Assembly: GCF_040869045.1 (NCBI RefSeq)
Contig: NC_090319.1
Coordinates: forward strand, 285,669,693-285,733,692
Direction: 5' to 3'
Origin: Eurosta solidaginis
Lineage: Eukaryota > Arthropoda > Insecta > Diptera > Tephritidae
Length of the DNA stretch: 64,000 bases
Shown here: positions 46,101-56,234 of the stretch, one piece after another
Layout of the letters: the number at the start of each line of letters is the position of its first letter
Numbering within the stretch: the stretch's first letter is position 1
Translations under genes and position numbers: made by a program
Notes under the pieces: generated by a model
Databases searched by the model: none
The model's input: only the letters and a program-made list of their open reading frames with translations
What the model was told of the DNA's origin: nothing

Positions 46101-46763
46101 TTTAACATCTACTCTGATAGCCAAGCGGCTATAAAGGCCTTGAGCTCAACTACAGTGCGATCGAGGGTGGTCTGGGAGTGCCTGACCACACTTGCGATTG
46201 CATCGAATTATTTTACAATTAAGATTATCTGGGTCCCGGGCCATAGTGATATTCCGGGTAACTGTCAAGTGGATCTCTTAGCCCGAATCGGTACAACTGA
46301 ACCGGATGAAGATGGCTGTAGGGATTTCGGGATTCCGCTAGCCACCTGCGGATTGCTCTTCCATAGCTGGGCCTCGAGTCAGCTCAGCAAACGTTGGGCG
46401 GACACTACGTCTTGTAGGATATCAAGATCTTTCTGGCCGAAAGTGGATGGCAGGAGGTCTGCTGAAATAATTGGGTTCACTAAGGCTCACCTATCAATGG
46501 TCATTGGGGTTTTGACAGGGCACTGTCCCATGGGTGTCCATGCGGTACGTCTCAATATATTGGAAACTCCATCCTGCTGCAGCTGTATGGAGGATGATGT
46601 GGTGGAATCACCAAATCACTTTATGCTTGACTGCCCAGCTTTTGCCAGAACTAGGCGAAAGTATTTTGGTCGTGACTCACTTGGATCTCCCGAGGAGCTA
46701 TCCAAGGTTGAGATCGGGATCATTCGGAACTTTATCGTTGCTACCCAACGATTCTCTAAGTAG
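43131..46763 (+). CDS. LOA-type ORF2, endonuclease-RT-RNase H
   Basis: 1210 codons with no stop or frameshift. The start is either ATG 43131 or, more likely, ATG 43161 (MEIRQINLQHSK), where homology begins. The AP-type endonuclease has N in INLQHS, E in QEPW, GADANAHHSIWGS and SDHRY. RT has SPGPDGIIPEQL, ALGAFLDIEGAFNN, GTPQGGVLSPLLW and YADD (residues 672-675). RNase H has FTDGS (D935), FQAEVAAIKDA, IYSDSQAAIKAL and WVPGHSDIPGNCQVDLLA. The C-terminus has a CCSC...NHFMLDC zinc motif. The enzyme nicks the target, primes reverse transcription of the element RNA and removes RNA from the hybrid. All expected catalytic residues can be read, so the element may be active or only recently silenced. 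Confidence 0.93.
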   Translation: MGCRRRRVVLMEIRQINLQHSKAASANLLLCLEKGGVDIVLVQEPWLSSNGGKISGLRTGKFNTLVHGEAGRPRSCVLIKKEFKAFILSNFSNADVTTVCLERGSSELWVVSAYMPHGDVTGPPPVILGEITTEARRRGVGVIIGADANAHHSIWGSSDTNTRGESLFTFIVDEGLCICNRGNDPTFITAVREEVLDLTLVSRELEDRISGWRVLNEHSFSDHRYIQFSVNEERPGKISFRNPKSTNWDLYCRKLGELLPEAPIAGSDLSESEIDDLVENFTLAGNSAFQQSCPLKTYRGKGKPPWWSDSLDDLRASSWRLFNRARRSRLPSDWELYKVSLGIYKYEIRLAKRDSWRSFCENVEGCNESARLRKILSRNPAPRGYLRDDGGDWSMSSEESLRLLLDNHFPDVPVAQGSSLAWSAVAGHAEMPAIPLRESQISWAINSFKPFKSPGPDGIIPEQLQRSLGISCRWLAIIYTNCLRLNYIPRSWHTVRVIFIPKAGRGSHVTPKDFRPISLSSFLLKTLERLIDLYLRERIPGGLLSASQHAYCKGRSTETALHSIVKQIEGSLEHKEYALGAFLDIEGAFNNVLPWAIERALVGLGVEAALVEFISKLLCGRIVAAEWGGAIIRRKVCRGTPQGGVLSPLLWVVVVNELLVELEANGCRVVAYADDLAILVRGKFLGTLRDVLQGYLDTVARWAESCGVAVNPGKTELVLFTRRYKIPDFRTPSIGGVPLVLTDRVKYLGIVLDKKLSWRPNVEDRARKAAVALYCCRGAIGKRWGLSPGVVHWLYEMVVKPILLYGVLVWWKALDTASTSKMQVSVQRTALIGISGAMRTTPTLALNVMLNIHPVDIAGKAAAAQSLVRLRDMGYMLSDFGHSSLLTSFDFIPDRTDYCMPVAAPYTTFTPVIPPREEWRRGIIWGMGPVNLFTDGSKLDGKVGGGVFCQELNVSRKFKLADHCSVFQAEVAAIKDAVDEMLSSATTVREFNIYSDSQAAIKALSSTTVRSRVVWECLTTLAIASNYFTIKIIWVPGHSDIPGNCQVDLLARIGTTEPDEDGCRDFGIPLATCGLLFHSWASSQLSKRWADTTSCRISRSFWPKVDGRRSAEIIGFTKAHLSMVIGVLTGHCPMGVHAVRLNILETPSCCSCMEDDVVESPNHFMLDCPAFARTRRKYFGRDSLGSPEELSKVEIGIIRNFIVATQRFSK

Positions 46764-46884
46764 TTATATCAACGTCACCGTTAGTTTAGTTTATTATATG
46801 TGGTATCACAACGGACCGTCATGTTGTCCAAGTGAGCTTCCTCTCATCAGGGAAGCTACCACCCAACCTGACCTGACCTGACCT

Positions 46885-47030
46885 GTGGTCGACCGTCGTC
46901 ACCGACTCCATTCGGAGTTGGCATAAAACATGTATTTCCTTTCTGCCAATTTGGAGGAAAAAGAAAACTAGCATAACGTAAATTGAAGGAGAAGTTCAGC
47001 CTTAATCTCCTCCGAGGAACATAAATAGCG
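46885..47030 (+). mobile_element. tRNA-derived SINE, copy 4, right part
   Basis: Continues the SINE body after the 12-bp duplication: CCGACTCCATTCGGAGTTGG, CATAAAACATGTA, AAATTGAAGGAGAAGTTCAG and CTCCGAGGAACATAAAT. The target duplication is 46885-46896. Confidence 0.82.
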
Positions 47031-47559
47031 CATCGTTTTTTTAGATCGTAGTTTCGATTTTTTGCTATTCTCCCGCTGAAACATAGGCAGCCTACGCAGA
47101 TGTAGTGATGTGACCGACCTACCGGGCGGTTTTTCTGGAAGAAATTGAGAGGGTGTCTTGGTGACGAATTCCACTCTGGGCTAATTATGAATATTTTAAA
47201 TGTGAACAGGAGCAGCAGCAGATGAGGCAGCTAGGTATTCTTGAGAAAACTGAAATACAGCTTTTAGTTCGAATGAAAGAAACAAATTTGAAAGCGGAGC
47301 CCACTTCTTTGGAAAGACCAAAAATAAAATCAATTGCGTTCCCTTCGTGCCTTAAGGACAGACCCATCTCAATTACTAAGAGAGTTATCAAAAATATGAC
47401 AAAGATAATAAATACTTGGTAGGGCTAAACCTTTTAATCGTGGAATATAGCAATGAATTTTCATTTTTTTAACCTTATTCTTCCGCTTCCTATCCTTTTT
47501 ACTTTCTTTATATTGGGTCGGTTGAATGTTTGTCCGCTTTTCATACAAAATTTGCAAAA
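47031..47559. other. No gene recognised
   Basis: Open frames on both strands (47185-47422) overlap each other and show no domain. Confidence 0.35.
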
Positions 47560-48310
47560 AGAAAAAAATCCGTTAGGTGGCGCAAGGATCGAAATAATTG
47601 GATAAGAATTTGAAAATTTTCAAACCAGCTTTTAAGTAACTTCTCGATGAGCTAGAGACTTGAAATTTCAAACTTAATTCAGAGGTCGGTGACAACCGAT
47701 GACACGATACAAAAAGATTCGATAGGGGGAATGAGATATGTAGAAAAACCGTACGAAACGGAAGGAATTTGGGATTGAATTTTATGTAAATTCTCTTTGA
47801 GCTACAACTGTAAAACTTCACAGGTAGGATAAGACGCCTACAAAACTTAAGAAAAGGAGAAAAAAATTCCCGGAGCGAAATGTTTAGATAAGAATTTGGA
47901 AATTTGGTGTTTTGATATCGATTTCAAGTAACTTCTCATTGAGCTGCAAACATGAAACCTCAGAGACAGGTTAAGACACCGTGACAAAGGAGAACAAAAC
48001 TCCGTTAGGTGGCGCATGGATTGAAAAAATTTGATAATAATTTGAAAATTTGAAGCCGGGTTTTAAGTAACTTCTCGATGAACTAGAGGCTAAAAATTTA
48101 GAGCTTAATTCAGAGGTCGATGACAGCCGATGACACAATACAAAAAGTTTCGCTAGGGGGCGGACGGACTGATATACAGAAAAATCGTACGAAACGGAAG
48201 AAATTTGGGACTGATTTTTATGTAAAATCTCATTGAGCTACAAGCTCAAAACTTACATATAGGTTAAGACTACGAGGAAATGTAAGAAAAGGAGAAAATA
48301 AAATAAAATA
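47560..48310 (+). repeat. Tandem repeat with AGGTGGCGC motifs
   Basis: Two ~432-bp repeats start at TCCGTTAGGTGGCGCA (47569 and 48001) and share TAAGTAACTTCTCGATGA, TAATTCAGAGGTCG and TGACAACCGATGACAC (variants). Within each, a second half-unit begins with AAACGGAAG.AATTTGGGA. The AGGTGGCGC cores are at 47575-47583 and 48007-48015 on the + strand. They are related to those of the array at 13.1-13.5 kb, which shares AGGTGGCGCAAGGATCGA. Confidence 0.78.
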
Positions 48311-48624
48311 ATTTTAAGCACTTCCTTTATACAAATGGACAAAAATCAGCGAAAAATGTCTCCTTATATTAAGACATATTCTTGCTGAAATTTCGTTTTT
48401 AAATTTTGGCATAGAAATTGCAAAAATATTTATGAGAAGTAAAATTATAAAGGTGGAGTGCAATTGATTGGCTAATAATATCTCCTTTCCTACAATCTTT
48501 CCAATCCAAGTAATGTGTGCTCCACTTTTATATTTTTACTTCTCATAAATATTTTTGCAATTTATATGTCCAAATTTAAAAATCAAAGTTTAGCGAGAAT
48601 ATGTCTTTATATAAGGAGAAATTT
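48311..48624. repeat. Short inverted repeat
   Basis: AAATATTTATGAGAAGTAAA (48426-48445) is the inverted complement of sequence at about 48536-48555 (TTTACTTCTCATAAATATTT). The flanks (AGACATATTCTTGCTGAAAT and the reverse at 48595-48612) also pair, giving arms of ~80 bp around a ~50-bp centre. It looks like a small foldback MITE. Confidence 0.6.
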
Positions 48625-49440
48625 TAATTTTGCCATAATTCTATATCAAATACGAAAAAAGGGATGAAACATGGTGATTGGATTGTTTTTTGACGCAAAA
48701 TATAACTTTAGAAAAAACTTTGTAAAATGGGTGTGACATCTACCATATTAAGTAGAAGCAAATTAAAAAGTTCGGCAGACCGAAATCCAAAGCCCCTGGA
48801 ATCATGACAGGAATACTGTTCGTGGTATTAAATATATAAATAAAATATCGGTACCCGACAGATGATGTTCTGGGTCACCCTGGTCCGATATCTCGAAAAA
48901 GCCTTCACATATATGTGGGAATATAGAACAATCTACTTCAATAGTATTACACTGTATAGACTTTGATGTAATCGAGTGAGCGGATGCTGAAATTTACATG
49001 AACAGAAAAGATATAAATAGAGCAACAAGCAATCATTTGACGGAGTTTTCAATTTTTTAAATTTCCAAATTCATTTTAAACTCTGTCACATTCTGTCAAG
49101 ATATCTCGAAAAGGCGTCCACCTAAGTCACATTCCCTTTTAAAATAATCGTTAACACCTTTCACTTGATGCCCATATCGTACAAACACATTCTAAAGGCA
49201 CCCCTGGTCCACCTTTATGGCGATTTCTCGAAAAGGCGTCCACCTATAGAACTATGGCCCACTCCCTTTTAAAATACTCTTTATTACCTTCCATTTGGTA
49301 CCAATGTCATACAAGCACATTCCAGGGTTACCCTAGGTTCATTTTCCTACATGGTGATTTTCTCTTATTTTGTCTCCAAAGCTCTCAGCTGAGTATGTAA
49401 TGTTCTGTTACACCCGAGCTTAGCCTTCTTTAATTGCTTT
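48625..49440 (-). mobile_element. DINE-like element, partial copy with an insertion
   Basis: GCCATAATTCTATATCAAAT through the tandem-unit region to the hairpin end (TGTTCTGTTACACC...CTTAGCCTTC). The non-hairpin half is missing, and about 187 bp of foreign sequence lies at 48912-49098. Confidence 0.78.
48912..49098 (+). mobile_element. Possible short solo LTR
   Basis: Foreign sequence within a DINE-like element. It starts TGTGGGAATATAG and ends CATTCTGTCA, with a TATA-like GATATAAATAGAGCAAC at about 49007-49023. TG...CA ends and a TATA box fit an LTR, but no target duplication can be seen and no second copy is present. Confidence 0.3.
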
Positions 49441-49943
49441 ATTTAATTTTTATTTAATTTGAGTTCTTCTAAAATTTTTCTACCTATGCCGATCTTCCCT
49501 AGTACGGAGCCATTTTGGTTACTTTGGTTTAGAGATATTCCAATAATCCCATCATCAGCGCTTTTTGGAAACAGTGAAACTGAATGGGAAAATACCTAAT
49601 GCATTAAAGCCTATATACATACACTTCGTATATAAATATGTATGTTCAGACCCACATAGTTTCGCCTAGTCAAATTATGCGCATACATACATACGTACAC
49701 ATGTTTACATAAATAGGCAAATTGCTACAAAATTGTGTAGCAAATATTAAACATAAATACAAATATTTAGCTTATTTGTGTGTTGCAAGCAAATTGCCGT
49801 TTTGGCAGTGCTAAATAGAAATATTAATTCATGTAGAAACATTGGAAATACCGCCACGCAATGCAAACATATTTGCATAGCTACAGCCACGTGAACGAGC
49901 GAATAAACATCCACCAGCAATTGGTCACTAATTACAAATAGAA
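49441..49943. other. No gene recognised
   Basis: AT-rich sequence with CATA repeats. Nothing recognised. Confidence 0.4.
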
Positions 49944-52236
49944 ACAAGTAAGGAAGGCTAAGTTCGGGTGTAACCGAACACTACATACTCAGCTTAGACC
50001 TATGGAGACAAAATAAGGGAAAATCACCATGTAGGAAAATGAACCTAGGATAACCCTGGAATGTGTTTGTACGATATGGGTATAAAATGAAAGGTGTTAA
50101 TGAGTGTTTTAAAAGGGAGTGGGCCTTAGCTCTATAGGTGGACGCCTTTTCGAGATATCGCCATAAAGGTGGGCCAGGGGTGACTCTAGAATTTGGTTGT
50201 ACGAAATAGGTATCAAAAGAAAGGTGTCAATGATTATTTTAAAAGGGAGTGGGCCTTAGTTCTATAGGTGGACGCCTTTTCGAGATATCGCTTTAAAGGT
50301 GGACCAGGGTTCACTCTAGAATGCGTTTGTACAATATGGGCATCAAACGAAAGATATTAATGAGTATTTCAAAAGGGCATGGGCCTTAGTTCTATAGGTG
50401 GATGCTTTTTCGAGATATCGCCATAAAGGTGGAACAGGGGTGACTCTAGAATTTGTTTTTACGATATGGGTATCAAATGAAAAGTGTTTATGGGCATTTT
50501 AAAAGGGCGTGGGCCTTAGTTTAATAGGTAGACGCCTCTTCGAGATATAAAGGTGGACCAGGGGGTGACTCTAGAATTTGTTTGTACGATATGTGTATCA
50601 AATGAGAGGTGTTAATGTATTTTAAAGGGAGTAGCCCTTAGTTATATATGTGAAGGCGCTTTCGAGATATCGAACAAAATGTGGACCAGGGTGACCCAGA
50701 ACATCATCTGTCGGATACCACTAAATTATATATATATGTAATACCACGAACAGTATTCCTGCCAAGATTCCAACGGCTTTTGTTTTCTCCCTGCAGAAAT
50801 TTTTCCTTTTCTTCTACTTAATACATTTTACAAAGTTTTTTCTAATGTTATATTTTGCGTCAATAAACCAATCCAATTACCATGTTTCATCCCTTTTCAT
50901 ATTTGGTATAGAATTATGGCATTTTTTTAATTTTTCGTAATTTTCGTTATCGAAAAAGTGGGCGTTTTCATAGCCGGATTTTGATCATTTTTTGTACCAA
51001 CACAAAGTGAGTTGAGATAAGTACGTGAACTGAGTTTAGTAAAAATATATCGATTTTTGCTCAAGTTATCGTGTTAACGGCCGAGCGAAAGGACAGACGG
51101 TAGACTGTGTATAAAACTGGGCGTGGCTTCAAAGCGAGTTCGCCCTTTTTCACAGAAAACCGTTATCGTTCTAGAATCTAAGCCCTTACCAAATTTCACA
51201 AGGATTGGTAAATTTTTTTTCGACTTATGGCATTAAAAGTATCCTAGACAAATTAAATGAAAAAGGGCGGAGCCACGCCCATTTGAAATTTTCTTTTATT
51301 TTTGTATTTTGTTGCACCATATCATTACTGGAGTTGAATGTTGACATAATTTACTTATATACTGTAAAGATATTAGATTTTTGATAAGAATTAATAGCCT
51401 TTATATTAAATAATATATTGTTAAATTTTTGAGCTGAAGGCCAATTTGTATGTTCGATCGACATATTTATAAGATACCGAAGATGGCTTTAGAATAAAGC
51501 CGAAATATCGACAAGAATAAATTATGCAACTATAATAAAAAAAGTTGTGTTTTTATTTAAATTGGCCTTCAGCTCAAAAATTTAACAAGATATTAAATTT
51601 TTTGTTAAAATTTGACTTAAAAAATTTTTTTTTTAAAGTGGGCGTTGTCGTTCTCCGATTTTGCTAATTTTTATTAGGCGTACATATAGTAATAGGAGTA
51701 ACGTTCTTGCCAAATTTCATCATGATATCTTCAACGACTGCCAAATTACGGCTGGCTAAACTTTTAAATTACCTTCTTTTAAAAGTGGGCGGTTCCACGC
51801 CCATTGTCCAAAATTTTACTAATTTTCTATTCTGAGTCATAAGTTCAACTCACCTACCAAGTTTCATCGCTTTATCCGTCTGTGGTAATGAATTATTGCA
51901 CTTTTTCTGTTTTTCGAAATTTTCGATATCGAAAAAGTGGGCGTGGTTATAGTCCGATATTGTTCATTTTAAATAGCGATCTGAGATGAGCGCCCAGGAA
52001 CCTACACACCAAATTTCATCAAGATACTTCAAAATTTACTCAAGTTATCGTATTAACGGACAGACGGATGGACGGACGGACAGACGGACGGACATGGCTC
52101 AATCAAATTTTTTTTCGATCCTGATGATTTTGATATATGGAAGTCTATATATATCTCGATTTCTTTGTACCTGTACAACCAACCGTTATCCAATCAAAGT
52201 TAATATACTCTGTGAGCTCTGCTCAACTGAGTATAA
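49944..52236 (+). mobile_element. DINE-like element, full-length copy
   Basis: ACAAGTAAGGAAGGCTAAGT hairpin end at the left, five tandem units (50040-50690), conserved right half, microsatellite GGACGGACGGACAGACGGAC (52072-52091) and CTCAACTGAGTAT end. A small TIR insertion lies at 51419-51587. The next copy follows head-to-tail with only a base or so between them. Confidence 0.85.
51419..51587. mobile_element. Small element with perfect ~29-bp inverted ends
   Basis: TGTTAAATTTTTGAGCTGAA (51419 onward) is matched in inverted form by TTCAGCTCAAAAATTTAACA ending at 51587. The pairing extends through GGCCAATTT for ~29 bp without mismatch. The 169-bp unit lies in a DINE-like element, next to a partial duplication of its flank (AGATATTA at 51368 and 51588). 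About 30 bp of extra sequence precedes the left arm. The centre holds a hairpin GGCTTTAGAATAAAGCC followed by GAAA. Confidence 0.75.
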
Positions 52237-52339
52237 AACAAGTAAGGAAGGCTAAGTTCGGGTGTAACCGAACATTACATACTCAGTTGAGAGCTATGGA
52301 GATAAAATAAGGAAAATCACCATGTAGGAAAATGAACCT

Positions 52340-54290
52340 AGGGTAACCCTGGAATGTGGTTATATGATATGTGTATCAAATGGAAGGTATTAAAGAGTAT
52401 TTTAAGAGAGAGTAGGCCATAGTTCTATGGATGGACGCCATTTAGGGATATCGCCATAAAGGTGGACCAGGGCTGACTCTAGAATTTGTTTGTACGATAT
52501 GGGTATCAAATGAAAGGTGTTACTGAGCATTTTAAGAGGGAGTGGGCCTTAGGTCTATCGGTGGACGCCTTTTCGAGATATCGCCATTAAGGTGGACCAG
52601 GGGTGACTCTAGAATGTGTTTGTACGATATGGTTATCAAATGAAAGGTGGTAATGAGTATTTTAAAAGGGAATGGGCTTTAGTTCTATAGGTGAACGCCT
52701 TTTCGAGAAAACGTCATAAAGGTGGACCAGGGGTGACTCTAGAATATGTTTGTACGATATGGGTATCAAATGAAAGCTGTTAATGAGTATTTTGAAAAGG
52801 AGTGATCCTTAGTTCCATAGGTGGACGCCGTTTCGAGATATCGCCATAAAGGTGGACCAGGGGTGTCTCTAGAATGTGTTTGTACGATATGGGAATCAAA
52901 TGAAAGATGTTACTGAGCATTTTAAGAGGGAGTGGGCATTAGGTCTATAGGTGGACGCCTTTTCGAGATATTGCCATTAGGGTGGGCCAGGGGTGACTCT
53001 AGAATGTTTGTACGATATGGTTATCAAACGAAAGGTGTTATTGAGCATTTTAAGAGGGAGTGGGCATTAGGTCTATAAGTGGACGCCTTTTCGAGATATC
53101 GTCATTAGGGTGGGCCAGGGGTGACTCTAGAATGTGTTTGTACGATATGGGTATCAAACGAAAGGTGTTACTGAGCATTTTAAGAGGGAGTGGGCATTAG
53201 GTCTATAGGTGGACGTCTTTTCGAGATATCGCCATTAGTGTGGGCCAGGGGTGACTCTATAATGTTTGTACGATATGGGTATCAAACGAAAGGTGTTACT
53301 GAGCATTTTAAGAGGGAGTGGGCATTAGGTCTATAGGTGGACGCCTTTTCGAGATATCGCCATTAGGGTGGGCCAGGGGTGACTCTAGAATGTGTTTGTA
53401 CGATATGGGTATCAAATGAAAGGTGGTAATGAGTATTTTAAAAGGGAGTAATCCTTAGTTCTATAGGCCTTTTCGAGATATCGCCATTAGGGTGGGCCAG
53501 GGTGACGCTAGAATGTGTTTGTACGATATGGGTATCAAACGAAAGGTGTTACTGAGCATTTTAAGAGGGAGTGGGCATTAGGTATATAGGTGGACGCCTT
53601 TTCGAGATATCGCCATTAGGGTGGGCCAGGGGTGACTCTAGAATGTGTTTGTACGATATGGGTATCAAAAGAAAGGTGGTAATGAGTATTTTAAAAGGGA
53701 GTAATCCTTAGTTCTATAGGTGGACGCCTTTTCGAAATATCGCCATAAAGGTGGACCAAGGGTGACTCTAGAATGTTTTTACGATATGGGTGAGTAAGGG
53801 AGTAATCCTTAGTTCTATAGGCCTTTTCGAGATATCGCCATTAGGGTGGGCCAGGGTGACGCTAGAATGTGTTTGTACGATATGGGTATCAAACGAAAGG
53901 TGTTACTGAGCATTTTAAGAGGGAGTGGGCATTAGGTCTATAGGTGGACGCCTTTTCGAGATATCGCCATTAGGCTGGACCAGGGGTGACGCTAGAATGT
54001 GTTTGTATGATATGGGTATCAAACGAAAGGTGTTACTGAGCATTTTAAGAGGGAGTGGGCATTAGGTCTATAGGTGGACGCCTTTTCGAGATATCGTCAT
54101 TAGGGTCGGCCAGGGATGACTCTAGAATGTTTGTACGATATGGGTATCAAACGACATGTGTTACTGAGCATTTTAAGAGGGAGTGGGCATTAGGTCTATA
54201 GGTGGACGCCTTTTCGAGATATCGCCATTAGGGTGGGCCAGGGGTGACTCTAGAATGTGTTTGTACGATATGGATATCAAATTAAAGGTA
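52340..54290 (+). repeat. Tandem array, ~15 units of ~128 bp
   Basis: Units contain TGTTTGTACGATATGGGTAT, CAAACGAAAGGTGTTACTGA, GAGGGAGTGGGCATTAGGTC, GGTGGACGCCTTTTCGAGAT and GGTGGGCCAGGGGTGACTCT. Units from ~52880 to 54250 are the most uniform. A variant lacking GTGGACGC (CTATAGGCCTTTTCGAG) with GGTGACGCTAG occurs twice, at ~53446-53525 and ~53798-53880, so blocks of several units were duplicated together. Confidence 0.92.
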
Positions 54291-55545
54291 TTAATGAGGC
54301 TTTTAAAAGCGAGTGGCCCTTAGATGTATATGTGAAGGTGTTCTCGCGATATCGACCAAAATGTGGACCAGGTGATCCAGAAAATCATCTGTCGGGTACT
54401 GCTAATTTATTTATATATGCAATACCACTAACAGTATTCCTGCCAAGATTCCAAGGGCTGTTGATTTCGCCTTGTAGAACTTTTTCATTTTCTTCTACTT
54501 AATATGGTAGGTGTCACACCCATTTTACAAAGTTTTTTCCAAAGTTATATTTTGCGTCAATAAACCAATCCAGTTACCATGTTTCATCCCTTTTTTCGTA
54601 TTTGGTATAGAATTATGGCATTTTTTTCATTTTTCGTAATTTTCGATATCGATAAAGTGGGCGTGGTTATGGTCGGATTTCGGCCATTTTTTATACCATG
54701 ATAAAGTGAGTTCAGGTAAGTAGGTGGGCTAAGTTTAGTAAAGATATATCGGTTTTTGCTCAAGTTATTGTGTTAACGGCCGAGCGGAAGGACAGACGGT
54801 GGACTGTGTATAAAAACTGGGCGTGGCTTCCACCGATTTCGTCCATTTTCACAGAGAACAGTTACCGTCATAGAGTCTATGTCCGTACCAAATTTGAGAA
54901 GGATTTGTTAAATTTTTGTTCGACTTATGGCATTAAAAGTATTCTAGACAAACTAAATGAAAATGGGCGGAGCCACGCCCATTTTGAAATTTTCTTTTAT
55001 TTTTGTATTTTGTTACATCATATCATTACAGGATTTGAATTTTGACTTAATTTACTTATATACAGTAAAGATATTAAATTTTTTGTTAAAATTTGAATTT
55101 AAAAAAATTTTTTTTTAAAAAGTGGGCGTGTTCTTCATCCAATTTTGATAATTTTTATTTAGCACATATATAGTAATAGTAGTAGCGTTCCTGCCAAATT
55201 TCATCATGATATCTTCAACGACTGCCAAATTACAGCTTGCAAAACTTTTAAATTACCTTCTTGTAAAAGTGGGCGGTGCCACGCCCATTGTCCAAAATCT
55301 TACTAATTTTCTATTCTGCGTCATAACTTCAACCCATCTGCCAAGTTTCATCGCTTTAACCGCCTTTGGCAATGAATTATCGCATTTTTTCGGTTTTTCG
55401 AAATTTTCGATATCGAAAAAGTGGGCGTGGTTATAGTCCGATATCGTTCATTTTAAATAGCGATCTGAGATGAGTGCCCAGGAATCCACATACCAAATTT
55501 CATCAAGATACCTCAAAATTTACTCAAGTTATCGTGTTAACGGAC

Positions 55546-55601
55546 GGACGGACGGACGGACGGACGGACGGACGGACGGACGGACGGACGGACGGACGGA
55601 C
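55546..55601 (+). repeat. (GGAC)n microsatellite
   Basis: About 14 uninterrupted GGAC repeats inside the DINE-like element, where other copies have 3-6. Confidence 0.97.
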
Positions 55602-55744
55602 ATGGCTCAATCAAATTTTTTTTCGATCCTGATTATTTTGATATATGGAAGTCTATATCTATCTCGATTCCTTTATATATGTACAACCAACCGTTATCCA
55701 ATCAAACTTAATATACTCTGTGAGCTCTGCTCAACTGAGTATAA

Positions 55745-56234
55745 AGAATGTATTACTGTCCGTTATTTAATTTGAATTAGATAGTCACAATAGCATTCTA
55801 TACACACACATACACACACCCAAAGCTTGCCACCAATTGCCGCCGCATGACGCACGCCACACATCAGCCAAATCCGCATAATAATGAATGCGTTGCACGC
55901 ATTTCTATTTTTACTACGAAAATATGTAGCCATCCGTGCAAACAAATGCAAGCACGCACATACACACACATACACTTGCAGCTAGCTGCCTATTTTTTAT
56001 TTACTTAATATATGTGAGAATTTACAAATGTCATTTAAAATCAGGCCAAATTGGTTTAGCAAATGTATATTTAAATTCTGATTTCTCCCACTTGCGTGAA
56101 GCAACAATGAAAAAAAAATGTAAATAACTTATAACTGAAATGCAACAATTTGCTATTTGAATATAAATGTGTTTTACAAGTAAAAGGGATTTGCTACATT
56201 AAGTTTATAATGTTTGCGTAAGAAGTTTATAAAT
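55745..56234. other. No gene recognised
   Basis: CA-rich and AT-rich sequence. The minus-strand frame at 55763-55975 is low-complexity (VCVCV) and not supported. Confidence 0.4.

Larger units (their letters stand above)
40993..46884 (+). mobile_element. Full-length LOA-type non-LTR retrotransposon, ORFs intact
   Basis: 5892 bp flanked by perfect 12-bp duplications GTGGTCGACCGT (40981-40992, 46885-46896) inside a SINE. It has a 643-bp 5' UTR, ORF1, an overlapping ORF2 with endonuclease, RT, RNase H and a zinc motif, a ~120-bp 3' UTR, and a terminal CCTGA-type repeat (AACCTGACCTGACCTGACCT) in place of poly(A). RNase H plus a DUF4780-like ORF1 and an R1-like endonuclease start favour the LOA clade, though assignment within the R1/LOA/I group needs a tree. 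GC content is clearly above the window average. Confidence 0.93.
52238..55744 (+). mobile_element. DINE-like element with expanded tandem array
   Basis: The best-defined copy. The hairpin GTTCGGGTGTAACCGAAC is at 52256-52273. The subterminal repeat ATACTCAGTTGAG (52279-52291) has its exact inverted complement CTCAACTGAGTAT at 55730-55742. The array occupies ~52340-54290, followed by a ~1.4-kb non-repetitive half with several GTGGGCG or GGGCGTGG blocks and a GGAC microsatellite. No protein is encoded. The hairpin near one end and the subterminal inverted repeats fit DINE-type non-autonomous Helitrons. The TTACTTGT terminus (on the minus strand) is not a canonical CTRR. Confidence 0.83.

Noticed and set aside
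52340..54290. CRISPR-like array because of regular ~128-bp repeats
   Set aside because: Units are contiguous tandem copies without unique spacers, in a eukaryotic transposon.
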